44,328 bases of DNA from Pseudomonadota bacterium (GTDB lineage Bacteria; Pseudomonadota; Gammaproteobacteria; Berkiellales; Berkiellaceae), in the NCBI GenBank assembly GCA_018242045.1, contig JAFECR010000013.1, forward strand, positions 63,102 to 107,429. The letters run 5' to 3'. Under the pieces are notes generated by a model, which saw only the letters and a list, made by a program, of their open reading frames with translations, had not been told where the DNA came from and did not search any database. The position numbers and the translations under genes are program-made. Shown here one piece after another: positions 7,461-15,317 of this stretch (position 1 is the first letter of the stretch; each line of letters starts with the position of its first letter).

Positions 7461-7901
7461 ATGAGAACCCCACTCAGCGTGCTCCTTAAAGATAAAGGGA
7501 GCATTACTCACAGTATTTCTCCAGTTGCAACAGGCTACGAATGCACTCAAAAATTAAATCAATCGGGGGTAGGTGCTTTATTAGTGATTGAAAATGGTAA
7601 ATTAATTGGCATTATCAGTGAGCGGGATCTGATAAGAAAGGTATTAGGCAAAAGCATCGATCCTAATGCTGTTAAAGTATCAGAATTGATGACACATAAT
7701 CCTACTACCGTTTTACCAAGCACTACTGTACAAGAAGCCATGAAACTTATCACCGAAAAACGTTTTCGCCATTTACCGGTTGTAGAAAATGGTGTGTTAT
7801 TGGGTGTTATTTCAATCGGTGACTTAACACGTTGGGTTATGTTACAACAAGAATATGAAATTGCAGCCCTGACGGGATATATTCATGGTAACACGCGCTA
7901 A
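7461..7901 (+). CDS. CBS-domain pair protein, 146 aa
   Basis: Two CBS domains fill the protein. The first includes GALLVIENGKLIGIISERDLIRKV near residues 35-58 and the second FRHLPVVENGVLLGVISIGDLTRWV near 101-125; VSELMTHNPTTVLPS begins the second unit. Stand-alone CBS pairs bind adenine nucleotides or SAM and act as energy or ligand sensors, but the ligand and partner cannot be inferred here. GAGGTAATT precedes the ATG. A hydrolase gene follows after 15 bases, so the two probably share a transcript. Confidence 0.88.
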   Translation: MRTPLSVLLKDKGSITHSISPVATGYECTQKLNQSGVGALLVIENGKLIGIISERDLIRKVLGKSIDPNAVKVSELMTHNPTTVLPSTTVQEAMKLITEKRFRHLPVVENGVLLGVISIGDLTRWVMLQQEYEIAALTGYIHGNTR

Positions 7902-7916
7902 AGACATACAATTTTA

Positions 7917-8705
7917 ATGTCATATATACAAGTAAATGATATTAATCTTCATTTTGAGCTTCAGGGGCAAGGCCCTCCTTTATTATTTATTCACGGCTTA
8001 GGGGCTAGTTTAAGAGATTGGGAATACCAAATTCCCTATTTTAAAGAAAAATATCGAATTTTGACTTTCAGTCTTCGAGGTCATGGACAATCTGACAAAC
8101 CAGATCATCCTTATAGCGTAGATATCTTTGCTAACGACACAGCTGAACTTATTCGAACGTTATTCCCCGAGGGCGTTCATGTTGTTGGCCATTCCTTAGG
8201 AGGCATGATTGCGTTCGTATTGGCTTTAAATTTTCCAGAATTGATTAAAACATTAACGATAGTCAATAGCGCCCCAGCGGTTATTTTTCCTAACTTTAAA
8301 TCTCAATTTTTCTTTTATTTACGATCTTTTGATGTTCGCTTATTTGGGATGCGTCATTTAAGCACACAACTTGCTAACGCCGTCTTTCCTAAAGCTGAAC
8401 AAGCGCCATTGCGAGCAACGTTTATTGAACGTTGGTGTGAAAATGATCCTAAAGCTTACCTAAATACATTGCGTGCTTTTAGGGGGTGGACTGTCATGCA
8501 TCGATTAGGAAGTATCCTTTGTCCAACACTGATCATTAGCGCTGATCAAGATTACACACCTGTGAGCTTTAAGAAATTCTATACAGAGCTTATCCCTAAC
8601 GCAGAATTGGTTGTTATTAAAGATTCAAGGCATCTTACCATTGTGGATCAAGCTGCGATTTTGAATAAAACAGTGGATGATTTTTTAATGAGGCATGTGA
8701 TTTGA
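7917..8705 (+). CDS. Alpha/beta-fold hydrolase
   Basis: A 262-aa single-domain hydrolase of unknown substrate. The oxyanion segment LLFIHGLGAS lies near residues 22-31 and the nucleophile elbow GHSLGG places Ser at 93. A candidate acid is in SADQDYTP near 211-218 and the catalytic His is in DSRHLTIVDQ near 240. Between them lies a helical cap rich in aromatic residues. The arrangement resembles bromoperoxidase/3-oxoadipate enol-lactonase type hydrolases, but no pathway neighbours support a specific name. There is no signal peptide, so it acts in the cytoplasm. Confidence 0.88.
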   Translation: MSYIQVNDINLHFELQGQGPPLLFIHGLGASLRDWEYQIPYFKEKYRILTFSLRGHGQSDKPDHPYSVDIFANDTAELIRTLFPEGVHVVGHSLGGMIAFVLALNFPELIKTLTIVNSAPAVIFPNFKSQFFFYLRSFDVRLFGMRHLSTQLANAVFPKAEQAPLRATFIERWCENDPKAYLNTLRAFRGWTVMHRLGSILCPTLIISADQDYTPVSFKKFYTELIPNAELVVIKDSRHLTIVDQAAILNKTVDDFLMRHVI

Positions 8706-8710
8706 GAAGA

Positions 8711-8741
8711 CTCTCTACCCCCTTAAATAGTTGGTAGAGAG
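8711..8741. terminator. Hairpin between convergent genes
   Basis: A perfect 9-bp stem, CTCTCTACC (8711-8719) with GGTAGAGAG (8733-8741). It lies between the hydrolase and the Cys-rich peptide, which are convergent. There is no clear T-tract, so its use as an intrinsic terminator is uncertain. Confidence 0.4.
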
Positions 8742-8766
8742 CATATGATCGTAATGGAGTTAAAGC

Positions 8767-9042
8767 TTAGTGTGCAGCAGCAGCAGCTTCTACTTTACCA
8801 CCTTTATCGGTGCAATCTTTTTCAGAAGCAACCATTACCCAGCCTTTCCCTTTGCAGCTATTTTGGCCTTTACAAGCATTATCAGAAGTCTTACATGCGC
8901 TAGAACCTTTGCATGCATTACCACCAACACACTTAACGGTTAAGTCGCCAGATGTGCTTGAAGCAGAAGAAGCAGCAAATACTGATGTTGCAAATAAAGC
9001 ACCTACCGCAGCTGCAAGTATCATTCCACTTTTCTTAGCCAT
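8767..9042 (-). CDS. Periplasmic Cys-rich metallophore-like peptide (BufA2-like), 91 aa
   Basis: A signal peptide of about 23 residues ends in SVFAASS. The mature part has a regular cysteine array: CVGGNACKGSSACK, DNACKGQNSCKGKG, then KDC. This spacing resembles the bufferin-type (BufA2) copper-binding peptides of Gammaproteobacteria. BufA genes are normally followed by the modification genes bufB (DUF692) and bufC; neither is present here, so this is an orphan copy or relies on machinery elsewhere. AAGGAGAAAGATAA before the ATG gives a strong ribosome binding site. A His/Ala-rich end (AAAAAH) is unusual. The function as a metal binder is inferred from the family. Confidence 0.7.
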   Translation of the reverse strand: MAKKSGMILAAAVGALFATSVFAASSASSTSGDLTVKCVGGNACKGSSACKTSDNACKGQNSCKGKGWVMVASEKDCTDKGGKVEAAAAAH

Positions 9043-9402
9043 TTATCTTTCTCCTTTTGTATACAAAATTTACAAATTTTAAATAAATATAAAAAAGCCA
9101 TAGGTTAACTCCATGGTATGCGTATGGTTACAGGTAAAACCTTTTTGGTCAATAGCCCCACCATCGCAATACATGCTACCCCACTTTGAAACTTTACTTC
9201 ACAAGTATGCGTAGTTTGCTGATAACAATAGTTATTGACATTTAAGCATAATCCTTGTAAATTACATAACTAGTATTTCTTAGTATAACAAGCACTTACG
9301 TGCCTCCAATGTACGTTCCTTCATTTGTTAGACCAAGAAACAATTCACCCACCCTACCCTAAAAGGGTTGGAACCTTAATAAAAACGAACTTGGAATAAT
9401 AA
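9043..9402. other. Intergenic region, 360 bases
   Basis: This is the divergent control region of the Cys-rich peptide and the DEAD-box helicase. It holds only very short frames. A small hairpin ACCCT-AAA-AGGGT at 9356-9368 lies 34 bases before the helicase ATG. A long leader is common for cold-inducible DEAD-box helicases, but nothing here proves that. Confidence 0.4.
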
Positions 9403-10683
9403 ATGACGAATTTTAAGGCCTTCGGCTTACCCAATACTATCTTGAATGCATTAGACAATATCCAAATTACCCAACCGACTCCGATACAGAGCCAAGCAAT
9501 CCCTACGGCGCTTGAGGGTCACGACATCCTTGCCTCTGCTCAAACAGGCTCAGGAAAAACCATCGCATATCTTATCCCTATCATTTCAAAGCTACTCAAT
9601 AGTGCCTGTGGAAGCGCATTGATTTTGGCCCCCACAAGAGAGTTGGCAGACCAAATCAAAAGCAGCTTGTTAACCTTACTTGGAAAAAAGGCCCTTCATG
9701 AAACTGCTTTATTGATTGGTGGCATACCTATTTTCAAGCAATATCAAGCTTTAAAGAAAAACCCCAAATACATTATTGGTACCCCTGGACGTGTGGTTGA
9801 TCACTTAGAAAGAAGATCTTTACGTCTTCATGACACACAACATTTTATCCTAGACGAAACTGACCGAATGTTAGAAATGGGATTTAGTGAAGACATCGAA
9901 AAGATTACAAACAGCCTGCCAACTTCTCGCCAAACGCTGATGTTTTCAGCAACAATGCCCGATAACATCGTGAAGTTGTCACAAAAATATTTAAAAACAC
10001 CAAAGTACATTACCATTGGTAAGCCTACAAGCACTGTTGAAACCATTGAACAAAAAGTATTAAAAACTACAGCAAAAGAAAAGTTTTCCCATTTACTCGA
10101 AGCTTTGCAAGAAAGAGATGGCTCGGTCATTGTCTTTGTTAAAACCAAGTTTAGCGCCGCTTTGTTGGCTGAAAAGTTACAACGCCATGATCATCAAGCA
10201 CAAGCAATCCATGGTGATTTAAAGCAGCGCCAGCGCAATGCCGTCATTCAAGCTTTTCGAAACCAAAAATGCCGCATTCTCGTAGCAACCGATATCGCTG
10301 CTAGAGGCTTAGATATCCCACATATCATGCATGTGATTAATTATGATCTCCCGCAGTGCCCCGAAGATTATATCCACCGGATTGGTAGAACAGGACGAGC
10401 TGGTATGACTGGACACGCGCTCTCTTTCGTTGGACCTGATGAACAGAAAAAATGGCGGGCCATCCATGAACATGTTAATCATGGCAAAACCTCAAATACA
10501 CAACCTCAAAGAAGCGCTAAACCTAAACGATCGTCAAAACCAGGAATGAAGCATCATAATAATCGAGCTCATGCTAAACACAGACGTCCAGATGGGGAAC
10601 AGGCTAAAAAACCTTTCCATAAACAGCGTAGAAATAAATCATCGAATAGATCTAAAAATGAAAATGCCGCGTCGCAACAATAA
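9403..10683 (+). CDS. DEAD-box RNA helicase (RhlE-like) with DETD motif
   Basis: An ATP-dependent RNA helicase acting in RNA remodelling. Motifs in order: Q-motif TQPTPIQSQ near residues 23-31, Walker A AQTGSGKT 46-53, PTRELADQ, GTPGR, motif II DETD at 151-154, SAT 182-184, ATDIAARGLDIPH near 300 and HRIGRTGRAG near 325. The third residue of motif II is Thr instead of the usual Ala. The C-terminal 80 residues are Lys/Arg/His/Asn-rich, a non-specific RNA-binding tail seen in RhlE proteins. The start is the first ATG, after a GGAATAATA stretch. The stop codon lies within the loop of a strong hairpin. Confidence 0.93.
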   Translation: MTNFKAFGLPNTILNALDNIQITQPTPIQSQAIPTALEGHDILASAQTGSGKTIAYLIPIISKLLNSACGSALILAPTRELADQIKSSLLTLLGKKALHETALLIGGIPIFKQYQALKKNPKYIIGTPGRVVDHLERRSLRLHDTQHFILDETDRMLEMGFSEDIEKITNSLPTSRQTLMFSATMPDNIVKLSQKYLKTPKYITIGKPTSTVETIEQKVLKTTAKEKFSHLLEALQERDGSVIVFVKTKFSAALLAEKLQRHDHQAQAIHGDLKQRQRNAVIQAFRNQKCRILVATDIAARGLDIPHIMHVINYDLPQCPEDYIHRIGRTGRAGMTGHALSFVGPDEQKKWRAIHEHVNHGKTSNTQPQRSAKPKRSSKPGMKHHNNRAHAKHRRPDGEQAKKPFHKQRRNKSSNRSKNENAASQQ

Positions 10684-10695
10684 GACGCGGCATTT
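10662..10695. terminator. Bidirectional terminator hairpin
   Basis: A perfect 12-bp stem, AAATGCCGCGTC (10662-10673) with GACGCGGCATTT (10684-10695). The stop of the helicase gene sits in the loop. Read on the minus strand the stem is followed by a T-rich stretch, so it can also end the convergent histone-like gene. Confidence 0.75.
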
Positions 10696-10706
10696 CAAAA
10701 GAAGAG

Positions 10707-11045
10707 TTAAGCTGCTTTAGCTTTCTTAACTCTTCTTTTACTAGCACGTTTTTTAGGTTTAGCCGTGCTTTTCTTTGCGGTAGCCTTTCTTTTAACTGTT
10801 CTCTTTTTAGGCTTAGCGGCCGTGGTAGTCTTACGTTTTTTTGCTGTAGACTTACGCTTTGTCGCTGTAGACTTGCGCTTTGTTGCTGTAGATTTACGCT
10901 TTGTCGCGGTAGATTTACGAGCCGTTTTTTTGGCACCCGCAGCTTTAGCAACTTTCCGTTTAACGGTTCGTTTCTTCGCTGCCTTGGGTTTAGCGGTCGT
11001 AGATTTACGCGTTTTTGCAGTGGACTTCCTTTTGCGAACAACCAT
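10707..11045 (-). CDS. Histone H1-like Lys/Ala-rich DNA-binding protein, 112 aa
   Basis: The protein is almost wholly Lys, Arg, Ala, Thr and Ser. Four tandem KRKSTAT/KRKSTAK heptads span roughly residues 43-72, flanked by KPKKRTVKRK-type blocks. It resembles the chromosome-condensing histone H1-like proteins of intracellular bacteria (chlamydial Hc1/Hc2) and the AlgP-type Lys/Ala tails, by composition only. The heptads come from 21-bp DNA repeats. GGAG precedes the ATG at seven bases. A second minus-strand frame overlapping this one gives a low-complexity sequence and is a shadow. It probably binds DNA or nucleic acids and may help compact the nucleoid. Confidence 0.8.
   Translation of the reverse strand: MVVRKRKSTAKTRKSTTAKPKAAKKRTVKRKVAKAAGAKKTARKSTATKRKSTATKRKSTATKRKSTAKKRKTTTAAKPKKRTVKRKATAKKSTAKPKKRASKRRVKKAKAA
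10845..10922. repeat. 21-bp tandem repeat within the histone-like gene
   Basis: About four copies of a unit like GTAGACTTACGCTTTGTCGCT, each encoding one KRKSTAT heptad. Such arrays change length by slippage or recombination, so the copy number may vary between strains. Confidence 0.75.
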
Positions 11046-11172
11046 CTAGCTTCTCCTCATACTAGGGTAACTACCTCAAACTTAGCACATAAAATAATAA
11101 AAAGAAAATTTTTAATATCATTTACAAAAAATTTTGCATTCAATTTCTTTTTTCTTCATGTTGTGAAATGTT

Positions 11173-12432
11173 TTAGAATTTTTGAATGGCAAAAGTTGAC
11201 CTCCTCTTTGAGGTGGCCAACCAAATAAAACCAACTGCTCCAGCCATTAAACCAATAGGAATAACAACCAACGCTAATGTATAAGCATGAGCATCATAGA
11301 CTGGTGTCTGTCCGCTCATCGTACCATCCCAATAATAAGTCATGATTTGCCCAATAATACTATGAAAAACATATCCAAATGTCATGATAATCATATTGGC
11401 ACAAGCAGTAGTTAAACCAACGAGTTGCTCTCCCCCATAGGTACTTGCTTTATAGATTGCCAATATTTGATAGGCACAGAAAATACCAACAATAACAAAC
11501 ATGGCTGTCAATACACTTACCGGGAGTTGTCCCATTAAAAGCAAACAAAACGAAATACCCATCACAACGCCGCTGAGAATGATAAAGCTAAAGTAAGCCT
11601 TCGTTTTTTCGGAGATCCAGCTCAATAAAGGGGAACCAATGCACATCCCCAAAAAGATAAGTGAAGGCAATGAAGCTGCAACATTTTCGTTCAACTTGTA
11701 AACGAGTTCAAGATATTCCTTACCCCATACATCGGCAAACCCTTCCAAAGGTCCCACCATTAAACCAGAAAAAAGACAAATTAAAATCACGTCTCGATTC
11801 ATCAATACTGCCTTTACACTTTTCAACCAACTTTGTGTGCCAGCGCTAATTTTTTGCACAGGAATCACCCAGAAAGTGGTGAGTGCAAGCACAATACCAA
11901 TCAAGATGATAATTTGAAGTACGGTTTGCGAGCCAAAGGCCTGCATTAAATAATTGATAGGCTGACCACCATAGATTGCGCCAATTAAACCGATAGTCAC
12001 TGAACAACCTAATATGAATGTAAACTTATCTTCCGGGAACGACATTCTAATAATTTTAAACACACCCAAAATGGCGGCCGAAGAACCCATGCCAATTAAT
12101 AAACGTCCTATGCCTGGATACATCCAATTGTCAGCGTACAACAAAGGCATTAAACCGATAACGGTTAACATCATACAAATAGGTAACACCCATTTAGGAC
12201 CATATTTATCTAATAGGATCCCAACTGGGATATGCATGCCAGCATAACCAATATAATAAAGACCAGAATATTGACCAAATAAAGAAGCATCAATTTGGAA
12301 TTTTTCCAAAAGATCACTCATCATGATATTGGGTAGCACTCTTAGCACATATTGATATGCATAAAAAAAGGATGCTAACGACCACATCAACCAAACTGAG
12401 AAAACACTGTTTTGTCTGTTTTGTTCTTGCAT
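11173..12432 (-). CDS. MFS transporter, 419 aa
   Basis: Twelve hydrophobic segments with the usual 6+6 layout. The family loop between helices 2 and 3 reads GILLDKYGPKWV near residues 71-82. It begins with a short cytoplasmic tail, then FSVWLMWSLASFFYAYQYVLRVLPNIM, and is similar overall to the sugar-phosphate/anion-cation symporter type. The substrate cannot be told. GAGG lies eight bases before the ATG. It is a single gene facing away from the RND operon. Legionellales have many such paralogues, some for amino acids or siderophores, but no direct sign of either is present. Confidence 0.88.
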   Translation of the reverse strand: MQEQNRQNSVFSVWLMWSLASFFYAYQYVLRVLPNIMMSDLLEKFQIDASLFGQYSGLYYIGYAGMHIPVGILLDKYGPKWVLPICMMLTVIGLMPLLYADNWMYPGIGRLLIGMGSSAAILGVFKIIRMSFPEDKFTFILGCSVTIGLIGAIYGGQPINYLMQAFGSQTVLQIIILIGIVLALTTFWVIPVQKISAGTQSWLKSVKAVLMNRDVILICLFSGLMVGPLEGFADVWGKEYLELVYKLNENVAASLPSLIFLGMCIGSPLLSWISEKTKAYFSFIILSGVVMGISFCLLLMGQLPVSVLTAMFVIVGIFCAYQILAIYKASTYGGEQLVGLTTACANMIIMTFGYVFHSIIGQIMTYYWDGTMSGQTPVYDAHAYTLALVVIPIGLMAGAVGFIWLATSKRRSTFAIQKF

Positions 12433-12728
12433 TTAAATAACCTCAACCGAATAAGAAGTTAAGCGAAAAAAATGAAATGGATAAGTGTGGGATAGAATTA
12501 GCAGCTGGCGCTGCCCAGCAGGCGGCGTTGAAGTTGTGTCGTGTTTGTCTTTTTCATGGGTTTCAACATATCAACTTTGGTGAATAAGTTCAAGCTTAAT
12601 CAATTTGCTTAGCCAAGTAAATAACTTGTTGCGATTTAAAGGATAGTCGCGGCTAATTCTAGGATAATCGGCAAATTTATAATCTATACTAAAACCAACC
12701 TACTCTATATATACACTATGTATAAAAG

Positions 12729-14216
12729 ATGCCACTTAAGGCAAACACTAAAATCTATCCTTTCATTGTTTTGTGCTCCCTCACCGGCGGTTGTACTGTT
12801 GGCCCTGATTATATTGCCCCAAACGCTCCCAGTGCTCTCACCTACACCGAGGACCCTCAACCAGAACAAACTGTACAAAGTAAAGGTCCTGGAGGAAATG
12901 GACAATATTTTTATCTTACTCAAAAAATCCCTGAACAATGGTGGGCGTTGTTTCATAGTGAAGCGCTTAATCAGCTCATTTTTAAAGGCTATCAGCAAAA
13001 CCCAAGCATAGAAGCCGCCATGGCTGCGCTAAGACAAGCACAAGAAAATTATCGCGCTCAAGTTGGGGATTACTTTCCTTCTTTCGATTTACAATTAAGC
13101 GCCCAAAGACAACAAGCGACTGATGCTAGCATTGATCTGCCTGTCCGAGAGCCCTTTATTTATAATGTATTTAACAGCCAAGTTAATGTCAGTTACACTT
13201 TAGATCTATTTGGTGCGAATCGCCGAGCACTCGAAGGTTTATGCGCTCAAGTATACTATCAAGGCTATCAACTTGAAGGCGCCTATCTGACATTGACTTC
13301 GAATATTGTTACCACTGCTATTACAGAAGCGTCAATTTACGCTCAAGTTCAAGCCACCCATGAGCTTATCAAACTCGAAGAAGATCTTTTACAAATCATC
13401 CAACAACAATACCAATTGGGTGGCGTCGCAAAGAACGATGTACTTTCTCAAGAATCTCAATTAGCTCAAACCCGTGCCACGCTACCACCACTTGAAAAAA
13501 ACCTGGCATTAACAAGGCACAGCCTGGCAGCGCTGGTAGGTGAAATCCCAAGTCAATCACCAATACCTTCTTTTTGTTTGGATGATTTAGTTTTGCCAAG
13601 TGATTTACCTGTCACCTTGCCTTCCACCTTAGTACAACAACGACCTGATATTCGAGCCCAAGAAGCCTTGCTCAGAGCTGCCAGCGCCCAAATTGGGGTT
13701 GCTACCGCCAATATATTTCCCAATATCACTATCAGTGGATACAGTGGCTGGCTATCCAATCAATTAAACACCTTGTATTCACCGAAAAGTTTTATTTGGA
13801 GCATTAGCAGCCAACTGCTACAACCTATTTTTCACGGTGGTACACTTTTAGCTCAAAGACGTGCGGCTATTGCCGCGTTTGAACAAGCAAGAGCGCAATA
13901 TAAAGAAACCGTTATTAACGCTTTCAAAAATGTTGCTGACGCGCTACGTGCCATCGAGTTAGATGCAAAAGCGCTCGCAGCTCAAACAGAAGCTTTAGAT
14001 GCTGCAAAAAAACTCTATGACTTATCAAGGCAACAATACAAGCTGGGTGCTATTACTTATCTTTCATTGTTAAATGCACAAAGACAATACAATTTAGCAC
14101 TTATTAACAAAATTCAAGCACAAGCACTGCGCTACACTGATACTGCCGCTTTATTTCAAGCCTTAGGAGGCCTCTGGTGGCCTTGTCAGCCCATTGGAGA
14201 AACTCCTTATGGTTAA
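12729..14216 (+). CDS. RND efflux outer membrane lipoprotein (NodT/OprM family)
   Basis: The outer-membrane channel of a tripartite drug efflux pump. The N-terminus has a lipoprotein signal with lipobox LTGGC (Cys22) followed by TVGPDY, the family hallmark. Two repeated OEP domains follow; internal signatures are QWWALFHSEALNQLI near 70-84, QQQYQLGGVAKNDVLSQESQLAQTRATLP near 225, LVQQRPDIRAQEALLRAASAQIGVA near 302-326 and QQYKLGAITYLSLLNAQRQY near 433-452. The length of 495 aa is usual. The start has a poor ribosome binding site; a TATAAT at about 12680 may be the operon promoter. It is the first gene of the operon, an order in which the channel precedes the adaptor. Confidence 0.93.
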   Translation: MPLKANTKIYPFIVLCSLTGGCTVGPDYIAPNAPSALTYTEDPQPEQTVQSKGPGGNGQYFYLTQKIPEQWWALFHSEALNQLIFKGYQQNPSIEAAMAALRQAQENYRAQVGDYFPSFDLQLSAQRQQATDASIDLPVREPFIYNVFNSQVNVSYTLDLFGANRRALEGLCAQVYYQGYQLEGAYLTLTSNIVTTAITEASIYAQVQATHELIKLEEDLLQIIQQQYQLGGVAKNDVLSQESQLAQTRATLPPLEKNLALTRHSLAALVGEIPSQSPIPSFCLDDLVLPSDLPVTLPSTLVQQRPDIRAQEALLRAASAQIGVATANIFPNITISGYSGWLSNQLNTLYSPKSFIWSISSQLLQPIFHGGTLLAQRRAAIAAFEQARAQYKETVINAFKNVADALRAIELDAKALAAQTEALDAAKKLYDLSRQQYKLGAITYLSLLNAQRQYNLALINKIQAQALRYTDTAALFQALGGLWWPCQPIGETPYG

Positions 14217-15309
14217 ACGAATGATAATTATGCTGATTGCAGTTGGGATCTTGTTTGGCGGTATCTTCATTTATCATGCGATTAGCGCTTATATGATAAA
14301 ATCCTACATGCAAAAGCAAGGAGCGCCAGCAGTTGCTGTTTCTACAATTAAAGCGCAACAATCTCCTTGGCAACCCCAGATTAATGCGTCCGGTAGCTTA
14401 CGTGCCGTTAAAGGCGTCGATGTGACAACAGAAATTGCAGGGTTAGTGCGCAGCATTCAGTTTAAACCAGGCGCTAATGTCAAAAAAGATGATTTATTGG
14501 TTGTGTTAAACGATGATGCTGAAATTGCACAACTTCGCGTACTGATAGCATCCGCTGAAATTGCCAAAACCACTTTTGAACGCGATAAAGCACAATTTGA
14601 AGTTCATGCCGTAAGCCAGCAAACACTGGACAATGATGCAGCCTCACTCAAAGGGGCAAAAGCACAAGTAGATCAGCAGCAAGCCATCGTTGACAAAAAG
14701 ATAATTCGCGCCCCTTTTAACGGACGTTTAGGGATCTCAAATGTTAATCCAGGTCAATATTTAAATCCTGGAGATAAAATAGTTACCTTGCAATCACTCA
14801 ATCCTATTTACCTTGATTTTTATATACCACAACAAAATCTCAAGCAATTGCGAATAGGGCAACCTGTCGTCATGACAACAGATTCTTATCCAGGTCAAAA
14901 ATTTACTGGGAAAATCTCAACCATTAACCCTATCATTGATACGGCAACCAGAAATATTCAAGTTGAAGCCTTAATCAACAACCCTCAAAAGATACTATTA
15001 CCTGGCATGTTTGCGAGTGTCGAAATAGCAACTGGCAAACCCGAAAAACATCTAACTTTACCGCAAACAGCGATTAGTTATAATCCTTATGGTGAAATTG
15101 CTTATATTGTCAAAGAAGGCAAAGCACAACAAACTTTCGTAACTACTGGCGACAAACGAGGCGATCAAGTCACTGTACTCAAAGGTCTAAAGGAAGGAGA
15201 TGAGGTTGTCACCAGTGGCCAATTAAAGCTTAAAAATGGAAGCGCTGTCACCATCAACAATAGCATTCAGCCTAGCAATAATCCTGATCCCAAAGTAGTC
15301 GATCAGTAA
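14209..15309 (+). CDS. RND efflux periplasmic adaptor (membrane fusion protein)
   Basis: This adaptor links the inner-membrane pump to the outer-membrane channel. After one N-terminal membrane anchor come a lipoyl-type half-motif GSLRAVKGVDVTTEIAGLVRSI, a helical hairpin rich in Ala and Gln (about residues 95-160), the second half IIRAPFNGRLGISNVNPGQYLNPGDKI and a beta-barrel domain with PIIDTATRNIQVEA. The ATG at 14209 is chosen because GGAG lies nine bases upstream; a TTG at 14194 in the same frame overlaps that GGAG and is less likely. The start overlaps the stop of the channel gene by eight bases (ATGGTTAA), so translation is coupled. It is closest to MexH/AcrA-type adaptors. Confidence 0.94.
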   Translation: MVKRMIIMLIAVGILFGGIFIYHAISAYMIKSYMQKQGAPAVAVSTIKAQQSPWQPQINASGSLRAVKGVDVTTEIAGLVRSIQFKPGANVKKDDLLVVLNDDAEIAQLRVLIASAEIAKTTFERDKAQFEVHAVSQQTLDNDAASLKGAKAQVDQQQAIVDKKIIRAPFNGRLGISNVNPGQYLNPGDKIVTLQSLNPIYLDFYIPQQNLKQLRIGQPVVMTTDSYPGQKFTGKISTINPIIDTATRNIQVEALINNPQKILLPGMFASVEIATGKPEKHLTLPQTAISYNPYGEIAYIVKEGKAQQTFVTTGDKRGDQVTVLKGLKEGDEVVTSGQLKLKNGSAVTINNSIQPSNNPDPKVVDQ

Positions 15310-15317
15310 GGAGCAAA

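Noticed and set aside
9124..9189. A 21-codon frame in the gap before the helicase gene
   Set aside because: It has no ribosome binding site or conserved features; it is probably chance.
10652..11041. A 129-codon minus-strand frame rich in Arg, Leu and Gln
   Set aside because: It overlaps the histone-like gene in another frame, and its composition is the shadow of the Lys/Thr repeats.
12718..13011. A 97-codon frame starting before the RND channel gene
   Set aside because: It overlaps the well-supported lipoprotein channel in another frame and has no domain.
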